Positions 8,393 through 17,321 of a DNA stretch of 64,000 nucleotides are shown here, piece after piece. The DNA is from Betaproteobacteria bacterium (GTDB lineage: Bacteria; Pseudomonadota; Gammaproteobacteria; Burkholderiales; Casimicrobiaceae): NCBI GenBank assembly GCA_016717855.1, contig JADKEV010000004.1:211579-275578 (forward strand), written 5' to 3'. Below the pieces are notes generated by a model, which did not search any database, was not told the DNA's origin, and saw nothing but the letters and a program-made list of their open reading frames with translations. The position numbers and the translations under genes were made by a program. Each line of letters starts with the position of its first letter. Position 1 is the stretch's first letter.

Positions 8393-10015
8393 TCAGCCAT
8401 CGCCGCCCAGATGTTCCCATTCGCGCCAGCGGGAGGTGATCGGATACCGCCAGTCCTTGCCGAATCCCCGCGGCGTGATGCGGATGCCCACGGCGCTCTG
8501 GCGCCGCTTGTACTCGCTGAAATGGATCAGGCGCACCACGCGTTTCACGGCTTCTTCCGGAATGCCGGCGGCGATGATGTCGGCGGGGCTCTGGTCGCGC
8601 TCGACGTACGCTTCGAGTATCGCGTCGAGCTGGTCGTAGGGCGGCAGGTTGTCCTGGTCGGTCTGGTTCTCGCGCAGTTCCGCCGAGGGCGCCCGGGTGA
8701 TGATCCGCTCCGGGATCACCCGGCCCAGCGCATTGCGATAGGCGCACAGCCGATAGACCAGCGTCTTGCTGATGTCCTTGAGCACGCCGAAACCGCCCGC
8801 CATGTCCCCGTACAGCGTGGCGTAGCCGACCGCCATTTCCGACTTGTTGCCGGTGGTGAGCAGGATGGAGCCGAACTTGTTGGACAGCGCCATCAGGATC
8901 ATCCCGCGTATGCGCGCCTGCAGATTCTCTTCGGTCGCGTCGGCCGGCCGGCCGCGGAACTCGCCGGCCAGCGCGCCCAGCATGCTCTGGAACATCGGCT
9001 CGATCGCGATCTCGTCGTAGCGCACGCCGACCAGGCGCGCCATGTCGCGCGCGTCGTCGAGGCTGATCGAGGCGTTGTAGCGCGATGGCAGCATCAGCGC
9101 CCGCACGCGCTCGGCCCCCAGCGCGTCGACCGCGATTGCCAGCGTCAGCGCCGAGTCGACGCCGCCGGAGAGACCCAGCAGCGCGCCGGGAAAGTTGTTC
9201 TTCCCGATGTAGTCGCGCACGCCCAGGCAGAGCGCCTGGTACACGTTGGCTTCGAGTGATCCGGGCAGTTCGCCGCGCACTGCCTTCGGCGCTCCGGCCG
9301 CGAACTCCACGATGGCCAGGGCTTCATGAAAGGCCGGCAGCTGCTGCGTGAGCGCGCCGCCGCCATCGACGACGAACGACGCGCCGTCGAACACCAGCTC
9401 ATCCTGCCCGCCCACCTGGTTGCAATAGACGATGGGCGCGCTGGTTTCGCGCGCCCGCGCCGCGACGACGTCCCGCCGCGCTTGCTGCTGCATCGTATGG
9501 AAGGGCGAGCCGTTGAGCACCACCATCACGTCCGCGCCGGCCTCCCGCGCCTGCGCCGCCGGCTCGGGAAACCACACGTCCTCGCAGATCAGGATGCCGA
9601 CGCGGATGCCATCGAGCGCGACGACCGTCGCGGACGGACCCGGCGTGAAATACCGCTGCTCGTCGAACACGGTGTAGTTGGGCAGGCGCTGCTTGCGGTG
9701 AATCGCGGTCACCGCGCCGTGTTCGAGCCACGCCGCGGCGTTGTACCGGAAACCGCCTTCCGCCAGCGGGAAGCCAACGACAACGGCCAGCGGGGGCAGG
9801 TCCCTGGCCAGCGCGTCGAGTTCGGCCCGGCAGGCGTGCAGGAACGCGGGCCGCATCACGAGGTCTTCGGGCGGATAGCCGCACAGCGAGAGTTCCGGCG
9901 TCAGCAGGCAGCGCACGCCGGCGGCGTGCGCGCGTTCGGCCGCCTCGCGGATTCGCCGCGCATTGCCCGGAAGATCGCCGACCAGTTGATTAAGTTGCGC
10001 AATCGCGAATTTCAT
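8393..10015 (-). CDS. nadE: Glutamine-dependent NAD+ synthetase
   Basis: A 540-residue two-domain enzyme. Residues ~1-260 form a nitrilase-type glutaminase with the Glu-Lys-Cys triad visible in PELSLCGY, HRKQRLPNY and LICEDVWFP. Residues ~270-540 form the NAD synthetase domain with the PP-loop LLGLSGGVDSALT and the TTGNKSE motif. It makes NAD+ from deamido-NAD+, ATP and glutamine. The start at MKFAIAQLNQ is preferred; an extension to 10048 adds an untypical 11 residues. It is divergent from the acyltransferase gene with a 47-base spacer, and glnB follows it. Confidence 0.95.
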   Translation of the reverse strand: MKFAIAQLNQLVGDLPGNARRIREAAERAHAAGVRCLLTPELSLCGYPPEDLVMRPAFLHACRAELDALARDLPPLAVVVGFPLAEGGFRYNAAAWLEHGAVTAIHRKQRLPNYTVFDEQRYFTPGPSATVVALDGIRVGILICEDVWFPEPAAQAREAGADVMVVLNGSPFHTMQQQARRDVVAARARETSAPIVYCNQVGGQDELVFDGASFVVDGGGALTQQLPAFHEALAIVEFAAGAPKAVRGELPGSLEANVYQALCLGVRDYIGKNNFPGALLGLSGGVDSALTLAIAVDALGAERVRALMLPSRYNASISLDDARDMARLVGVRYDEIAIEPMFQSMLGALAGEFRGRPADATEENLQARIRGMILMALSNKFGSILLTTGNKSEMAVGYATLYGDMAGGFGVLKDISKTLVYRLCAYRNALGRVIPERIITRAPSAELRENQTDQDNLPPYDQLDAILEAYVERDQSPADIIAAGIPEEAVKRVVRLIHFSEYKRRQSAVGIRITPRGFGKDWRYPITSRWREWEHLGGDG

Positions 10016-10062
10016 CGGTGCAATGTTAGCATTCCTCTTGTTCCGCACCCGCTCGGCAACCC

Positions 10063-11208
10063 TTGTCCTCCGCCCCTGAATTCACCGTCGTCGAATCGCT
10101 TGCCGGGATATCCCCCGCCGCCTGGAACATCCTGTCGGGCGGCCAGCCGCTGCTCGCGCACGCCTTCCTGCACGCGCTGCACGAGACGCGCTGTGCCTGC
10201 GAGGAGACCGGCTGGCGGCCCCGGTACATCGTCGGCCACGCCGCTGGAGAACTGGTGGCCGCGATGCCGCTCTACCTGAAGACTCATTCGTATGGCGAGT
10301 ACGTGTTCGACTGGTCATGGGCCGACGCGTACCGGCGGCACGGCCGCCGCTATTATCCGAAGCTGCTCGCCGCGATCCCGTTCACGCCTGCCACCGGACC
10401 CCGGCTGCTCGTGCGCGACCCGGCCCAGCGCGCGGCGCTGTGGCGGGAAGCCATCGCCCTCGCCCGCCGGCTGCGCGTGTCGTCGCTGCACGTCCTGTTT
10501 CCGGACCCGGCCGAGGCCGCGGAGTTGTCCGCCCCCGGCATCCTGCACCGGCACGGCATCCAGTTCCGTTGGGAGAACCAGGCGCATCCTGATTTCGCCG
10601 GATTCCTGGCCACGTTCTCGCACGACAAGCGCAAGAAGATCCGCCAGGACCGCGCGCGCGTCCGGAATGCCGGCGTCACCTATCGCTGGCTGGACGGCGA
10701 CTCCGCAACGGCGGCCGACTGGCGGTTCTTTTTCGGCTGCTATGCCAACACCTACCGCGAACATCAGTCGACGCCGTACCTGAATCCGGAATTCTTCCAG
10801 CGGCTGGCCGCGGCCATGCCGGGCAACCTGTTGCTGGTCATCGGCGACCGCGGCGCGGAGCCGCTGTGCGCCGCGCTCAACATCCACGATAGTGGCACGC
10901 TGTGGGGACGCTACTGGGGAACCCGAGAGTTCGTCTCCGGCCTGCACTTCGAGGCGTGCTACTACCAGGCGATCGAGTTCTGCATCGCGCGCGGCATCGG
11001 TCGTTTCGAGGGCGGCGCCCAGGGTGGCCACAAGCTCGCGCGTGGCTTCCTCCCTGTGCGCACGCATTCGCTGCACTGGATCGCCGACCCCGACTTTTCC
11101 GTGGCGATCGCGGACTTCCTGGCGCGCGAGAGCAGCGACATCGGGCAGGTCCTGGACGAACTTCAGGAGAGCAGCCCTTACAAATCGGGCGCCTCGGCCG
11201 GGCCCTGA
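10063..11208 (+). CDS. FemAB-like GNAT-fold acyltransferase
   Basis: A 381-residue protein of the FemAB-like family (formerly DUF482). Recognisable stretches are PLLAHAFLHALHE near the start, YPKLLAAIPFTPATGPRLL, FSHDKRKKIRQDR in the middle, and RGIGRFEGGAQGGHKLARGF near the end. Members are predicted GNAT-fold acyl or aminoacyl transferases, and the reaction is not established for this subfamily. The start is a TTG at 10063, with no upstream ATG in frame. It is divergent from nadE. An SDR gene follows after 77 bases. Confidence 0.82.
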   Translation: MSSAPEFTVVESLAGISPAAWNILSGGQPLLAHAFLHALHETRCACEETGWRPRYIVGHAAGELVAAMPLYLKTHSYGEYVFDWSWADAYRRHGRRYYPKLLAAIPFTPATGPRLLVRDPAQRAALWREAIALARRLRVSSLHVLFPDPAEAAELSAPGILHRHGIQFRWENQAHPDFAGFLATFSHDKRKKIRQDRARVRNAGVTYRWLDGDSATAADWRFFFGCYANTYREHQSTPYLNPEFFQRLAAAMPGNLLLVIGDRGAEPLCAALNIHDSGTLWGRYWGTREFVSGLHFEACYYQAIEFCIARGIGRFEGGAQGGHKLARGFLPVRTHSLHWIADPDFSVAIADFLARESSDIGQVLDELQESSPYKSGASAGP

Positions 11209-11285
11209 CGCGGCGCGGGCGGCCGGCGCCCGGCCGCCCGACAGTGCGTGCTAGACTCGCCGCCGAATCCCACCGGGCGCGAGCG

Positions 11286-12125
11286 ATGGCATCATTGGAA
11301 GGCAAGACCCTGTTCATCACCGGCGGCTCGCGTGGCATCGGCCATGCGATCGCGCTGCGCGCGGCGCGCGACGGCGCCAACGTCGTGATCGCCGCCAAGA
11401 CCTCCACGCCGCACCCGAACCTGCCCGGCACCATCCACAGCGCCGCCGCGGATGTCGAGCAGGCTGGCGGCCGCGCGCTGCCGCTGCAGGTCGATATCCG
11501 CGACGACGCGCAGGTTACGGCCGCCGTCGCGCGGGCGGTCGCGACGTTCGGCGGCATCGACATCCTGGTCAACAATGCCAGCGCGATCAGCCTTACCGAC
11601 ACGCTGCGCACGCCGATGAAGCGCTTCGACCTGATGTTCGGGGTGAACGTGCGCGGCACCTACCTTTGCTCGCAGGCCTGCCTGCCGGAACTCATCCGGT
11701 CGGCGCAGGCGGGACGCAACCCGCACATCCTGACGCTGTCGCCGCCGCTGAACATGGCGGAGCGGTGGTTCGCCCCGCACGTCGCCTACTCGATGGCCAA
11801 GTACGGGATGAGCATGTGCGTGCTGGGAATGGCCGGGGAGTTCCGCGCCGCCGGCGTGGCGGTGAACGCGCTGTGGCCGCGGACGGTCATCGCGACGGCG
11901 GCGCTGCAGATGATCCCGGGGGTCGACGTCGAGCGCTGCCGCACGCCGGCGATCATGGCGGACGCGGCCCATGCCGTGCTCACGCGCGACGCGCGCGATC
12001 CGGCCAACTCCGGCAACTTCTACATCGACGACGAAGTGCTCGCCGCGGCCGGAATCACCGACCTTTCGGCTTACGCGGTCCGCCCCGGGTCGCCCCTGCT
12101 CCCGGATATTTTCCTCGACGCGTAG
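11286..12125 (+). CDS. Short-chain dehydrogenase/reductase, HSDL2-like
   Basis: A 279-residue SDR oxidoreductase. It has the glycine-rich nucleotide-binding motif TGGSRGIG (residues ~12-19), the NNAS motif and a catalytic YxxxK (YSMAK). The pattern of an extended loop after the first motif (KTSTPHPNLPGTIHSAA) and the C-terminal FYIDDEVL match the hydroxysteroid-dehydrogenase-like 2 subgroup, often linked to fatty-acid metabolism. The actual substrate is unknown. Its last 71 bases overlap the 3' end of the convergent rluB gene. Confidence 0.85.
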   Translation: MASLEGKTLFITGGSRGIGHAIALRAARDGANVVIAAKTSTPHPNLPGTIHSAAADVEQAGGRALPLQVDIRDDAQVTAAVARAVATFGGIDILVNNASAISLTDTLRTPMKRFDLMFGVNVRGTYLCSQACLPELIRSAQAGRNPHILTLSPPLNMAERWFAPHVAYSMAKYGMSMCVLGMAGEFRAAGVAVNALWPRTVIATAALQMIPGVDVERCRTPAIMADAAHAVLTRDARDPANSGNFYIDDEVLAAAGITDLSAYAVRPGSPLLPDIFLDA

Positions 12126-13041
12126 GCGGCGCCACGACGGTATCGAAGTTGCCGCGCATCCGCGACCACGATTCGGCCTTGTGCTCGTTGCTGCTCTGGT
12201 AGCCGATGACGTTGCCGTTGGGCTCGCTGTCGTCGCTGTCGTCGCTGCCTTCGTCTCCGCCGGTAGCGGGCGCGCCGGGCGCCGCGGAGGCGCCGGCGTC
12301 GCCGCCCTTGATCCCGACCACGGTGAGCAGCGCCTTCACCTGCGCGGCATCGAGTTCCTGCTGCTGTCCGCGCTTCAGCTGCGGGGGCAGCGTCAGCGGG
12401 CCGTAGCGCGTGCGCAACAGCCGGCTGACCATCAGGCCCACCGCCTCGAACATCCGCCGCACCTCGCGATTGCGGCCTTCGGGCAGCGTGATGTGATACC
12501 AGTGGTTGGCGCCCTCGCCGCCGCCGTCGCGGATGCTCAGCACGCGCGCCGGCCCGTCGTCGAGTTCGACGCCGGCCTTGAGCTTTGCCGCGTGCTCCTC
12601 GGTGAGTTCGCCCATCACCCGCACCGCGTACTCGCGCTCGATTTCGTAACGCGGATGCATCAGCCGGTTGGCGAGTTCGCCCGCATTCGTGAACAACAGC
12701 AGTCCTTCGCTGTTGAAATCCAGCCGGCCCACCGCCACCCAGCGGGACGATCCCAGCCGGGGCAGGTGCGCGAACACCGTCGGCCGTCCTTCCGGATCGT
12801 CGCGGCTGACGATTTCGCCCATCGGCTTGTGATACAGGATGACCCGCGGCGCGCGCTGCTGCCAGCGCAGCTTGACGATCTGCCCGTTGACCCGGACGAT
12901 GTCGGCCGGCGACACCGGCTGGCCGACGTGCGCCGGCTTGCCGTTGACGCTGATGCGCCCGGCGACGATCAGCTCCTCCATCGCGCGCAGCGACCCCACG
13001 CCGCTGGCGGCCAGGATCTTGTGCAGACGCTGCGCCGGCAC
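12055..13041 (-). CDS. rluB: 23S rRNA pseudouridine synthase RluB
   Basis: An S4 RNA-binding domain (QRLHKILAASGVGSLRAMEE) is followed by an RsuA-family pseudouridine synthase domain with catalytic motif GRLDFNSEGLLL and the strand RNREVRRMFEAVG. RluB modifies U2605 (E. coli numbering) of 23S rRNA. The chosen start is a GTG at 13041, 19 bases after the scpB stop. An ATG at 13209 is in frame, but it would overlap scpB by 149 bases and add a basic, low-complexity tail; such tails do occur in RluB, so the longer form is possible. The C-terminus has an acidic run (GSDDSDDSE) and then a basic Gly/Arg tail, and overlaps the SDR gene. Confidence 0.9.
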   Translation of the reverse strand: MPAQRLHKILAASGVGSLRAMEELIVAGRISVNGKPAHVGQPVSPADIVRVNGQIVKLRWQQRAPRVILYHKPMGEIVSRDDPEGRPTVFAHLPRLGSSRWVAVGRLDFNSEGLLLFTNAGELANRLMHPRYEIEREYAVRVMGELTEEHAAKLKAGVELDDGPARVLSIRDGGGEGANHWYHITLPEGRNREVRRMFEAVGLMVSRLLRTRYGPLTLPPQLKRGQQQELDAAQVKALLTVVGIKGGDAGASAAPGAPATGGDEGSDDSDDSEPNGNVIGYQSSNEHKAESWSRMRGNFDTVVAPPTRRGKYPGAGATRGGPRKPKGR

Positions 13042-13060
13042 GTCGGCGGCACCCGCCGCG

Positions 13061-13750
13061 TCAGTGGATCGAGGTGCCTGCTGGCGGCGGCGGTTCGGCG
13101 ACGTCCGGTCCGGCCGGGCGGTGTTCGGCGGCTGCTTCTGCCCCTCCGGCGATGACTGTTTCGTTGTCGAGCGCCGCGTCGAGCGTCGGCGTATAGGGCT
13201 GTTTGGCATCGGTTAACTCGATCTGGGTTGCGTGATCCAGGTCGGCCAGGGGCGGCAGTTCCGACAGCGAACGCAACCCCAGGTCGTCAAGAAAGGTCTT
13301 GGTTGTGGCATACAGCGCGGGACGCCCCGGCGCTTCCCGGTGTCCCACCACCTCGATCCATTGCCGCTCTTCCATGCGGCGCAGCACCTCGGTGGCGACG
13401 ACGACGCCGCGGATGGCTTCGATGTCCCCGCGGGTGACGGGCTGGCGATAGGCGATGATGGCCAGGGTTTCCATCGCGCTGCGCGAGTAGCGCGGCGGCT
13501 TCTCGGGTGACAGCCGGTCGAGGAACGACTGCATTTCGCGCCGCGACTGAAAACGCCAGCCGGTGGCGACCTGCACCAGTTCCACGCCGCGCCCCGTCCA
13601 GTCCCCGCGCAATTCCTCCAGCATCCGCCGCACCAGGTCGCCGTCCAGCGCCGGTTCGAACAGCTTGCCCATCTGCGCCGGCGACAGCGGCTCGAGACTG
13701 GTCAGCAGCGCCGTCTCCAGCACTTGCTTGATCTGGTTCAGTTCATCCAT
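13061..13750 (-). CDS. scpB: Segregation and condensation protein B
   Basis: A 229-residue protein starting MDELNQIKQVLETALL. The tandem winged-helix core holds the family signature RYSRSAMETLAIIAYRQPVT followed by RGDIEAIRGV. The C-terminal ~50 residues are Ala/Pro-rich and probably disordered. With ScpA and SMC it forms the chromosome condensation complex. The start lies 7 bases after the scpA stop, so the pair is one transcript that continues into rluB. Confidence 0.95.
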   Translation of the reverse strand: MDELNQIKQVLETALLTSLEPLSPAQMGKLFEPALDGDLVRRMLEELRGDWTGRGVELVQVATGWRFQSRREMQSFLDRLSPEKPPRYSRSAMETLAIIAYRQPVTRGDIEAIRGVVVATEVLRRMEERQWIEVVGHREAPGRPALYATTKTFLDDLGLRSLSELPPLADLDHATQIELTDAKQPYTPTLDAALDNETVIAGGAEAAAEHRPAGPDVAEPPPPAGTSIH

Positions 13751-13757
13751 TGCGTGG

Positions 13758-14597
13758 TTACCGTGCAACGCCTTCCGCGGTTTTCAACTGCACATAAATC
13801 GGCGCGAAGGCCTCGGCCTGCGCCACGTCGATCAGTCCTTCGCGGCACAACTCGAGGATGGCCAGGAAGGTGACGACGACGATGGAGATCGTCGCCGTGG
13901 CCGCGAACAGCGCGGTGAACTCCATGAACTGTCCCGGCTTGACCAGGCGCAGCAACCGCGTCATCTGGTCGCGCACCGTCAGTTGCTCGCGGCTGATCAG
14001 GTGATGCCGGTTGACCTTCGCGCGCTGCAGGATCAGGCCCCAGGCCGCGCGCAAGTCCTCGGGGCGCACCATGGGCAGGCGCTCCGCCGATGTCTTCTCG
14101 ATCCAGACTTCGATGCGCTCGAAGTCCCGGTCCACCCGCGGCATTGCCTCCAGGTCGCGCGCCGCCTTCTTCATCTGCTCGTACGCGAGCAGACGGCGCA
14201 CCAGCTCGGCCCGTGGATCGCCCGCCTCCTCGGTCGCATCCGGCGGCCGTGGCAACAGCATTCGCGACTTGATGTCGATCAGTACCGCCGCCATCAGCAG
14301 GTATTCCGCGGCGAGTTCGAGCTGGGCGTGGCGCATGATCTCCACATACTCGAGGTATTGACGCGTCAGCGCCGCCATCGGGATGTCGAGCACGTTCAGG
14401 TTCTGCTTGCGGATCAGGTACAGCAGCAGATCCAGCGGACCCTCGAACGCCTCAAGGAACACCCGCAGCGCTTCGGGCGGAATGTACAAGTCCAGCGGCA
14501 TGTCCAGCATCGGCTGGCCATAGATCATCGCCAGCGGCGGAGCGCCGTCGTCGGGGACGGAAACGGCCGCGTGCGCCGTGGAATCCACTGTGATCAT
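13758..14597 (-). CDS. scpA: Segregation and condensation protein A
   Basis: A 279-residue ScpA kleisin. The core begins with FEGPLDLLLYLIRKQNLNVL and continues through EYLLMAAVLIDIKSRMLLPR, both family hallmarks. A winged helix is expected at the C-terminus (TFLAILELCREGLIDVAQ). It bridges the SMC heads together with ScpB. The first ~40 residues (VDSTAHAAVSVPDDG and following) precede the conserved domain, as in other betaproteobacteria. It is the first gene of scpA-scpB-rluB. Confidence 0.95.
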   Translation of the reverse strand: MITVDSTAHAAVSVPDDGAPPLAMIYGQPMLDMPLDLYIPPEALRVFLEAFEGPLDLLLYLIRKQNLNVLDIPMAALTRQYLEYVEIMRHAQLELAAEYLLMAAVLIDIKSRMLLPRPPDATEEAGDPRAELVRRLLAYEQMKKAARDLEAMPRVDRDFERIEVWIEKTSAERLPMVRPEDLRAAWGLILQRAKVNRHHLISREQLTVRDQMTRLLRLVKPGQFMEFTALFAATATISIVVVTFLAILELCREGLIDVAQAEAFAPIYVQLKTAEGVAR

Positions 14598-14873
14598 GGT
14601 TGGATAAAAGCGGCAATGCCTGCGCCGCCCGCATGCAGCGGGCGTCGGCAGCGCGCTGCGGCGACGCTTGCCTTTCCTCGGTTGTGAGTCACGATGCTGC
14701 GCAACTGGCAGCGCCGGGAACCCGGGCGCCGGCGTGGCGCCTGATCCTCCGGCCAGCGGGCGTCATGCGCCCGCGGCAGGTAACAGGCCGGAAATCAACG
14801 GGTCGATGAGAGCCGCCCGGCCTGCGACCCCCGATTATAGATCACTTCCCCCGGCCGGCGGACACCTCCGGCA
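14598..14873. other. Intergenic region upstream of scpA
   Basis: The 276 bases hold no convincing gene. A minus-strand TATAAT at 14834-14839 could be the -10 element for scpA-scpB-rluB, giving a leader of about 230 bases. No clear -35 element lies at the right distance. Several GC-rich inverted repeats are present, but none is followed by a T-tract. Confidence 0.35.
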
Positions 14874-15404
14874 CTACTCGTCCTTGATAACCTTGGTCAC
14901 GGCCGGTGGCAGCCCCAGGCCACCCGCGTATCCGGGAATGTGCAGCTTGAGCGAGCGGAGCGTTTGTCCGGTGCCGTCGAACACCGACCATTTGCCGCTC
15001 CCCTCCTCGGCCAGGGCGATGAGCACCGAGTCGGTCTGCAGCTTGCCCTGCGCGTCGGTGAGGACGGAGCGATAGGGCAGCACCACCGCGATCATCTTGT
15101 TGAACTTCACCGTTTGCGCCGGGGCACGCACGTCGAACGAAAGGTATTTCTGCTTGTTGATGAGGGCCAGCTCGTTGTCATGCACTTTCATCTTGTGCTG
15201 CCGCTCCCGATCGCCGGGCTTGGGAAACATCGTCGCCGGCAGCAGCTTTATCTGCGCATCGACGTCCCGCGCCACGATCGCCGCCGCCCAGGCCTTCCCC
15301 GCCTCGGCCGCACCGTCTTCGGGCGCCGCCAGCAGGGCCGGCGCCAGCACCGCCGCGCCCACCGCCAGCCAAGTCACCGCCACCGTCCGCATCTTCCGGA
15401 TCAT
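14874..15404 (-). CDS. Secreted protein of unknown function
   Basis: A 176-residue protein with a signal peptide (MIRKMRTVAVTWLAVGAAVL, cleavage probably after ALLA). The start at 15404 has a GGAGG site 8 bases upstream. The mature part looks like a small alpha/beta fold: an Ala-rich helix that includes an EAGKAWAAAIVARD stretch, then strands ending in GSGKWSVFDGTG. This loosely resembles NTF2-like export proteins, but I see no catalytic motif. It follows trpS by 25 bases on the same strand and may be read from that transcript. Function not assigned. Confidence 0.7.
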   Translation of the reverse strand: MIRKMRTVAVTWLAVGAAVLAPALLAAPEDGAAEAGKAWAAAIVARDVDAQIKLLPATMFPKPGDRERQHKMKVHDNELALINKQKYLSFDVRAPAQTVKFNKMIAVVLPYRSVLTDAQGKLQTDSVLIALAEEGSGKWSVFDGTGQTLRSLKLHIPGYAGGLGLPPAVTKVIKDE

Positions 15405-15429
15405 TGCCCGTCCTCCGTCCGTGAAATCA

Positions 15430-16632
15430 TCAATCGTAATCCAGTCCCATCGCCTCGCGCACGTCGCGCATCGTTTCCGCCGTCTCCTTGCGCGCCCGGT
15501 CGCAGCCGTCGGCGACGATGCTGCGGACCAGCACCGGGTCGTCGAGAAACTTCTGGGCGCGCTCGATGATGGGCGCCTGCTCCCTGATCACGCCGTCGAT
15601 GACCGGCTGCTTGCATTCCAGGCAGCCGATGCCCGCCGTCTTGCAGCCTTTGACCACCCATTCGCGGGTCGCCGCATCGGAATAGACCTGGTGCAGGGGC
15701 CAGACCGGGCAGCGTTCCGGATCGCCGGGATCGGTGCGCCGCACGCGGGCCGGGTCGGTCTGCATGGTCCGGATCTTCTGCGTGACCGACGCGGGATCCT
15801 CGCGCAGGAAGATGCTGTTGTTGTAGGACTTCGACATCTTGCGCCCGTCCAGGCCCGGCAACTTTGCCGATTCGGTCAACAACGGCCGCGGCTCGGGCAG
15901 GATGATCTTGCGCGTGCCTTCGAGAAACCCGAACAGCCGCTCACGGTCGCCGTGGTTCAGGTTCTGCGCGCCCTCGATGAGTTCGCGCCCGGCGGTCAGC
16001 GCGTCGGCATCGCCTTCCTGCTGGAATTCGGTGCGCAGCCGCTCATAGAGCTTCGCCCGCTTGGCGCCCAGCTTCTTCAGCGCGGCGCGGGCCTTGTCCT
16101 CGAAGCCCGCCTCGCGGCCGTAGATATGATTGAAGCGGCGCGCGACCTCCCGCACCAGTTCGAGATGGGAAACCTGGTCCTCGCCGACCGGCACCAGGTT
16201 CGCGCGGTAGATCAGGATGTCCGCGGCCTGCATCAGCGGGTAGCCCAGGAAGCCGAACGTCGACAGGTCCTTGTCCGACATGTTCAGCTGCTGCTCCTTG
16301 TAGGTCGGGACCCGCTCGAGCCAGCCCACCGACGTGATCATCCCGAGCAGCAGCGTCAGCTCGGCATGCTCGGGGACGCGCGACTGGATGAAGATCGCGC
16401 ACTGCGCCGGATCCAGGCCGGCGGCCAGCCAGTCGATCACCATTTCCCACACGCTCTCCTTCATCACTTCCGGCGATTCGTAGTTGGTGGTCAGCGCATG
16501 CCAGTCGGCGACGAAGAAGAAGCATTCGTGCTCATGCTGCAGCCGCACCCAGTTCTTGAGCGCGCCGTGATAGTGGCCGATGTGCATGCGGCCGGTGGGC
16601 CGCATGCCGGATAAGACGCGATCAGGAAACAT
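15430..16632 (-). CDS. trpS: Tryptophanyl-tRNA synthetase
   Basis: A 400-residue class I synthetase with HIGH (residues 17-20, context TGRMHIGHYHGAL) and KMSKS (265-269, GRKMSKSYNNS). It is longer than E. coli TrpRS (334) because of an insert around residues 178-245, common in betaproteobacteria. Near the C-terminus four cysteines (C308, C330, C337, C340) form C-x21-C-x6-C-x2-C. This closely matches the motif that binds a [4Fe-4S] cluster in Thermotoga maritima TrpRS, so a cluster near the anticodon-binding site is likely. It heads a minus-strand run with the M50 protease and yciO upstream. Confidence 0.95.
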   Translation of the reverse strand: MFPDRVLSGMRPTGRMHIGHYHGALKNWVRLQHEHECFFFVADWHALTTNYESPEVMKESVWEMVIDWLAAGLDPAQCAIFIQSRVPEHAELTLLLGMITSVGWLERVPTYKEQQLNMSDKDLSTFGFLGYPLMQAADILIYRANLVPVGEDQVSHLELVREVARRFNHIYGREAGFEDKARAALKKLGAKRAKLYERLRTEFQQEGDADALTAGRELIEGAQNLNHGDRERLFGFLEGTRKIILPEPRPLLTESAKLPGLDGRKMSKSYNNSIFLREDPASVTQKIRTMQTDPARVRRTDPGDPERCPVWPLHQVYSDAATREWVVKGCKTAGIGCLECKQPVIDGVIREQAPIIERAQKFLDDPVLVRSIVADGCDRARKETAETMRDVREAMGLDYD

Positions 16633-16643
16633 GGTTCATGGAT

Positions 16644-17297
16644 TCAGAGGCCGAAGACGGTTTTGATCAGGCCGAGCGTCGCGCCGACCAGCGGGTTCAT
16701 CACGATGTTGAGCATGCCGGTGGCCATCAGGAGTATGACCAGCATGAAGCCGAAGCGCTCGAGTTGGGCGAACTGGTAGGCCAGCGCATTGGGCAGGATG
16801 CTCACCATGATGCGGCCGCCGTCGAGCGGCGGTATCGGCAGCAAATTGAGCACCATCAGCACGACGTTGATGGTGATGCCCTGGATCGCCATCGCGGCGA
16901 AAAAGCCCGGCTGGTCCAGCGGCCCGGCGAACTTGAGGGAAAGCGCCCACAGCAGCGCCATGAACAGGTTGGCCCCGGGCCCGGCGGCGGCCACCCAGAA
17001 CATGTCGGCTTTCGGATTGCGGAGATTGCCGAAGTTGACCGGCACCGGCTTGGCCCAGCCGAACAGGAATCCGCCGCCGCCCGCGAGCTTGGAGAGCACC
17101 AGCAGCCCCAGGGGCACCGCGATCGTGCCGATCGGGTCGATGTGCTTGATGGGGTTGAGGGTGACGCGCCCGAGCATGAACGCGGTGCTGTCGCCGAACA
17201 TCTTCGCCACATAGCCGTGCGCGGCTTCGTGCAGCGTGATCGCGAAAATGATGGGAATCGCGTACAGCAGTATCGTCTCAAGCAAGGAAAAGCCCAT
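16644..17297 (-). CDS. Site-2-protease-family (M50) membrane metalloprotease
   Basis: A 217-residue integral membrane protein with about six hydrophobic segments. The zinc motif HEAAH (HExxH) is in the first helix region and the second conserved element LLPIPPLDGGRI is near residue 155; together they define the short M50 family. It probably cleaves substrates within the inner membrane, and its targets are unknown. It sits between yciO and trpS, a gene order common in betaproteobacteria. Confidence 0.9.
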   Translation of the reverse strand: MGFSLLETILLYAIPIIFAITLHEAAHGYVAKMFGDSTAFMLGRVTLNPIKHIDPIGTIAVPLGLLVLSKLAGGGGFLFGWAKPVPVNFGNLRNPKADMFWVAAAGPGANLFMALLWALSLKFAGPLDQPGFFAAMAIQGITINVVLMVLNLLPIPPLDGGRIMVSILPNALAYQFAQLERFGFMLVILLMATGMLNIVMNPLVGATLGLIKTVFGL

Positions 17298-17321
17298 GCG
17301 GCGTATTCTAGCAGGTCGCCT

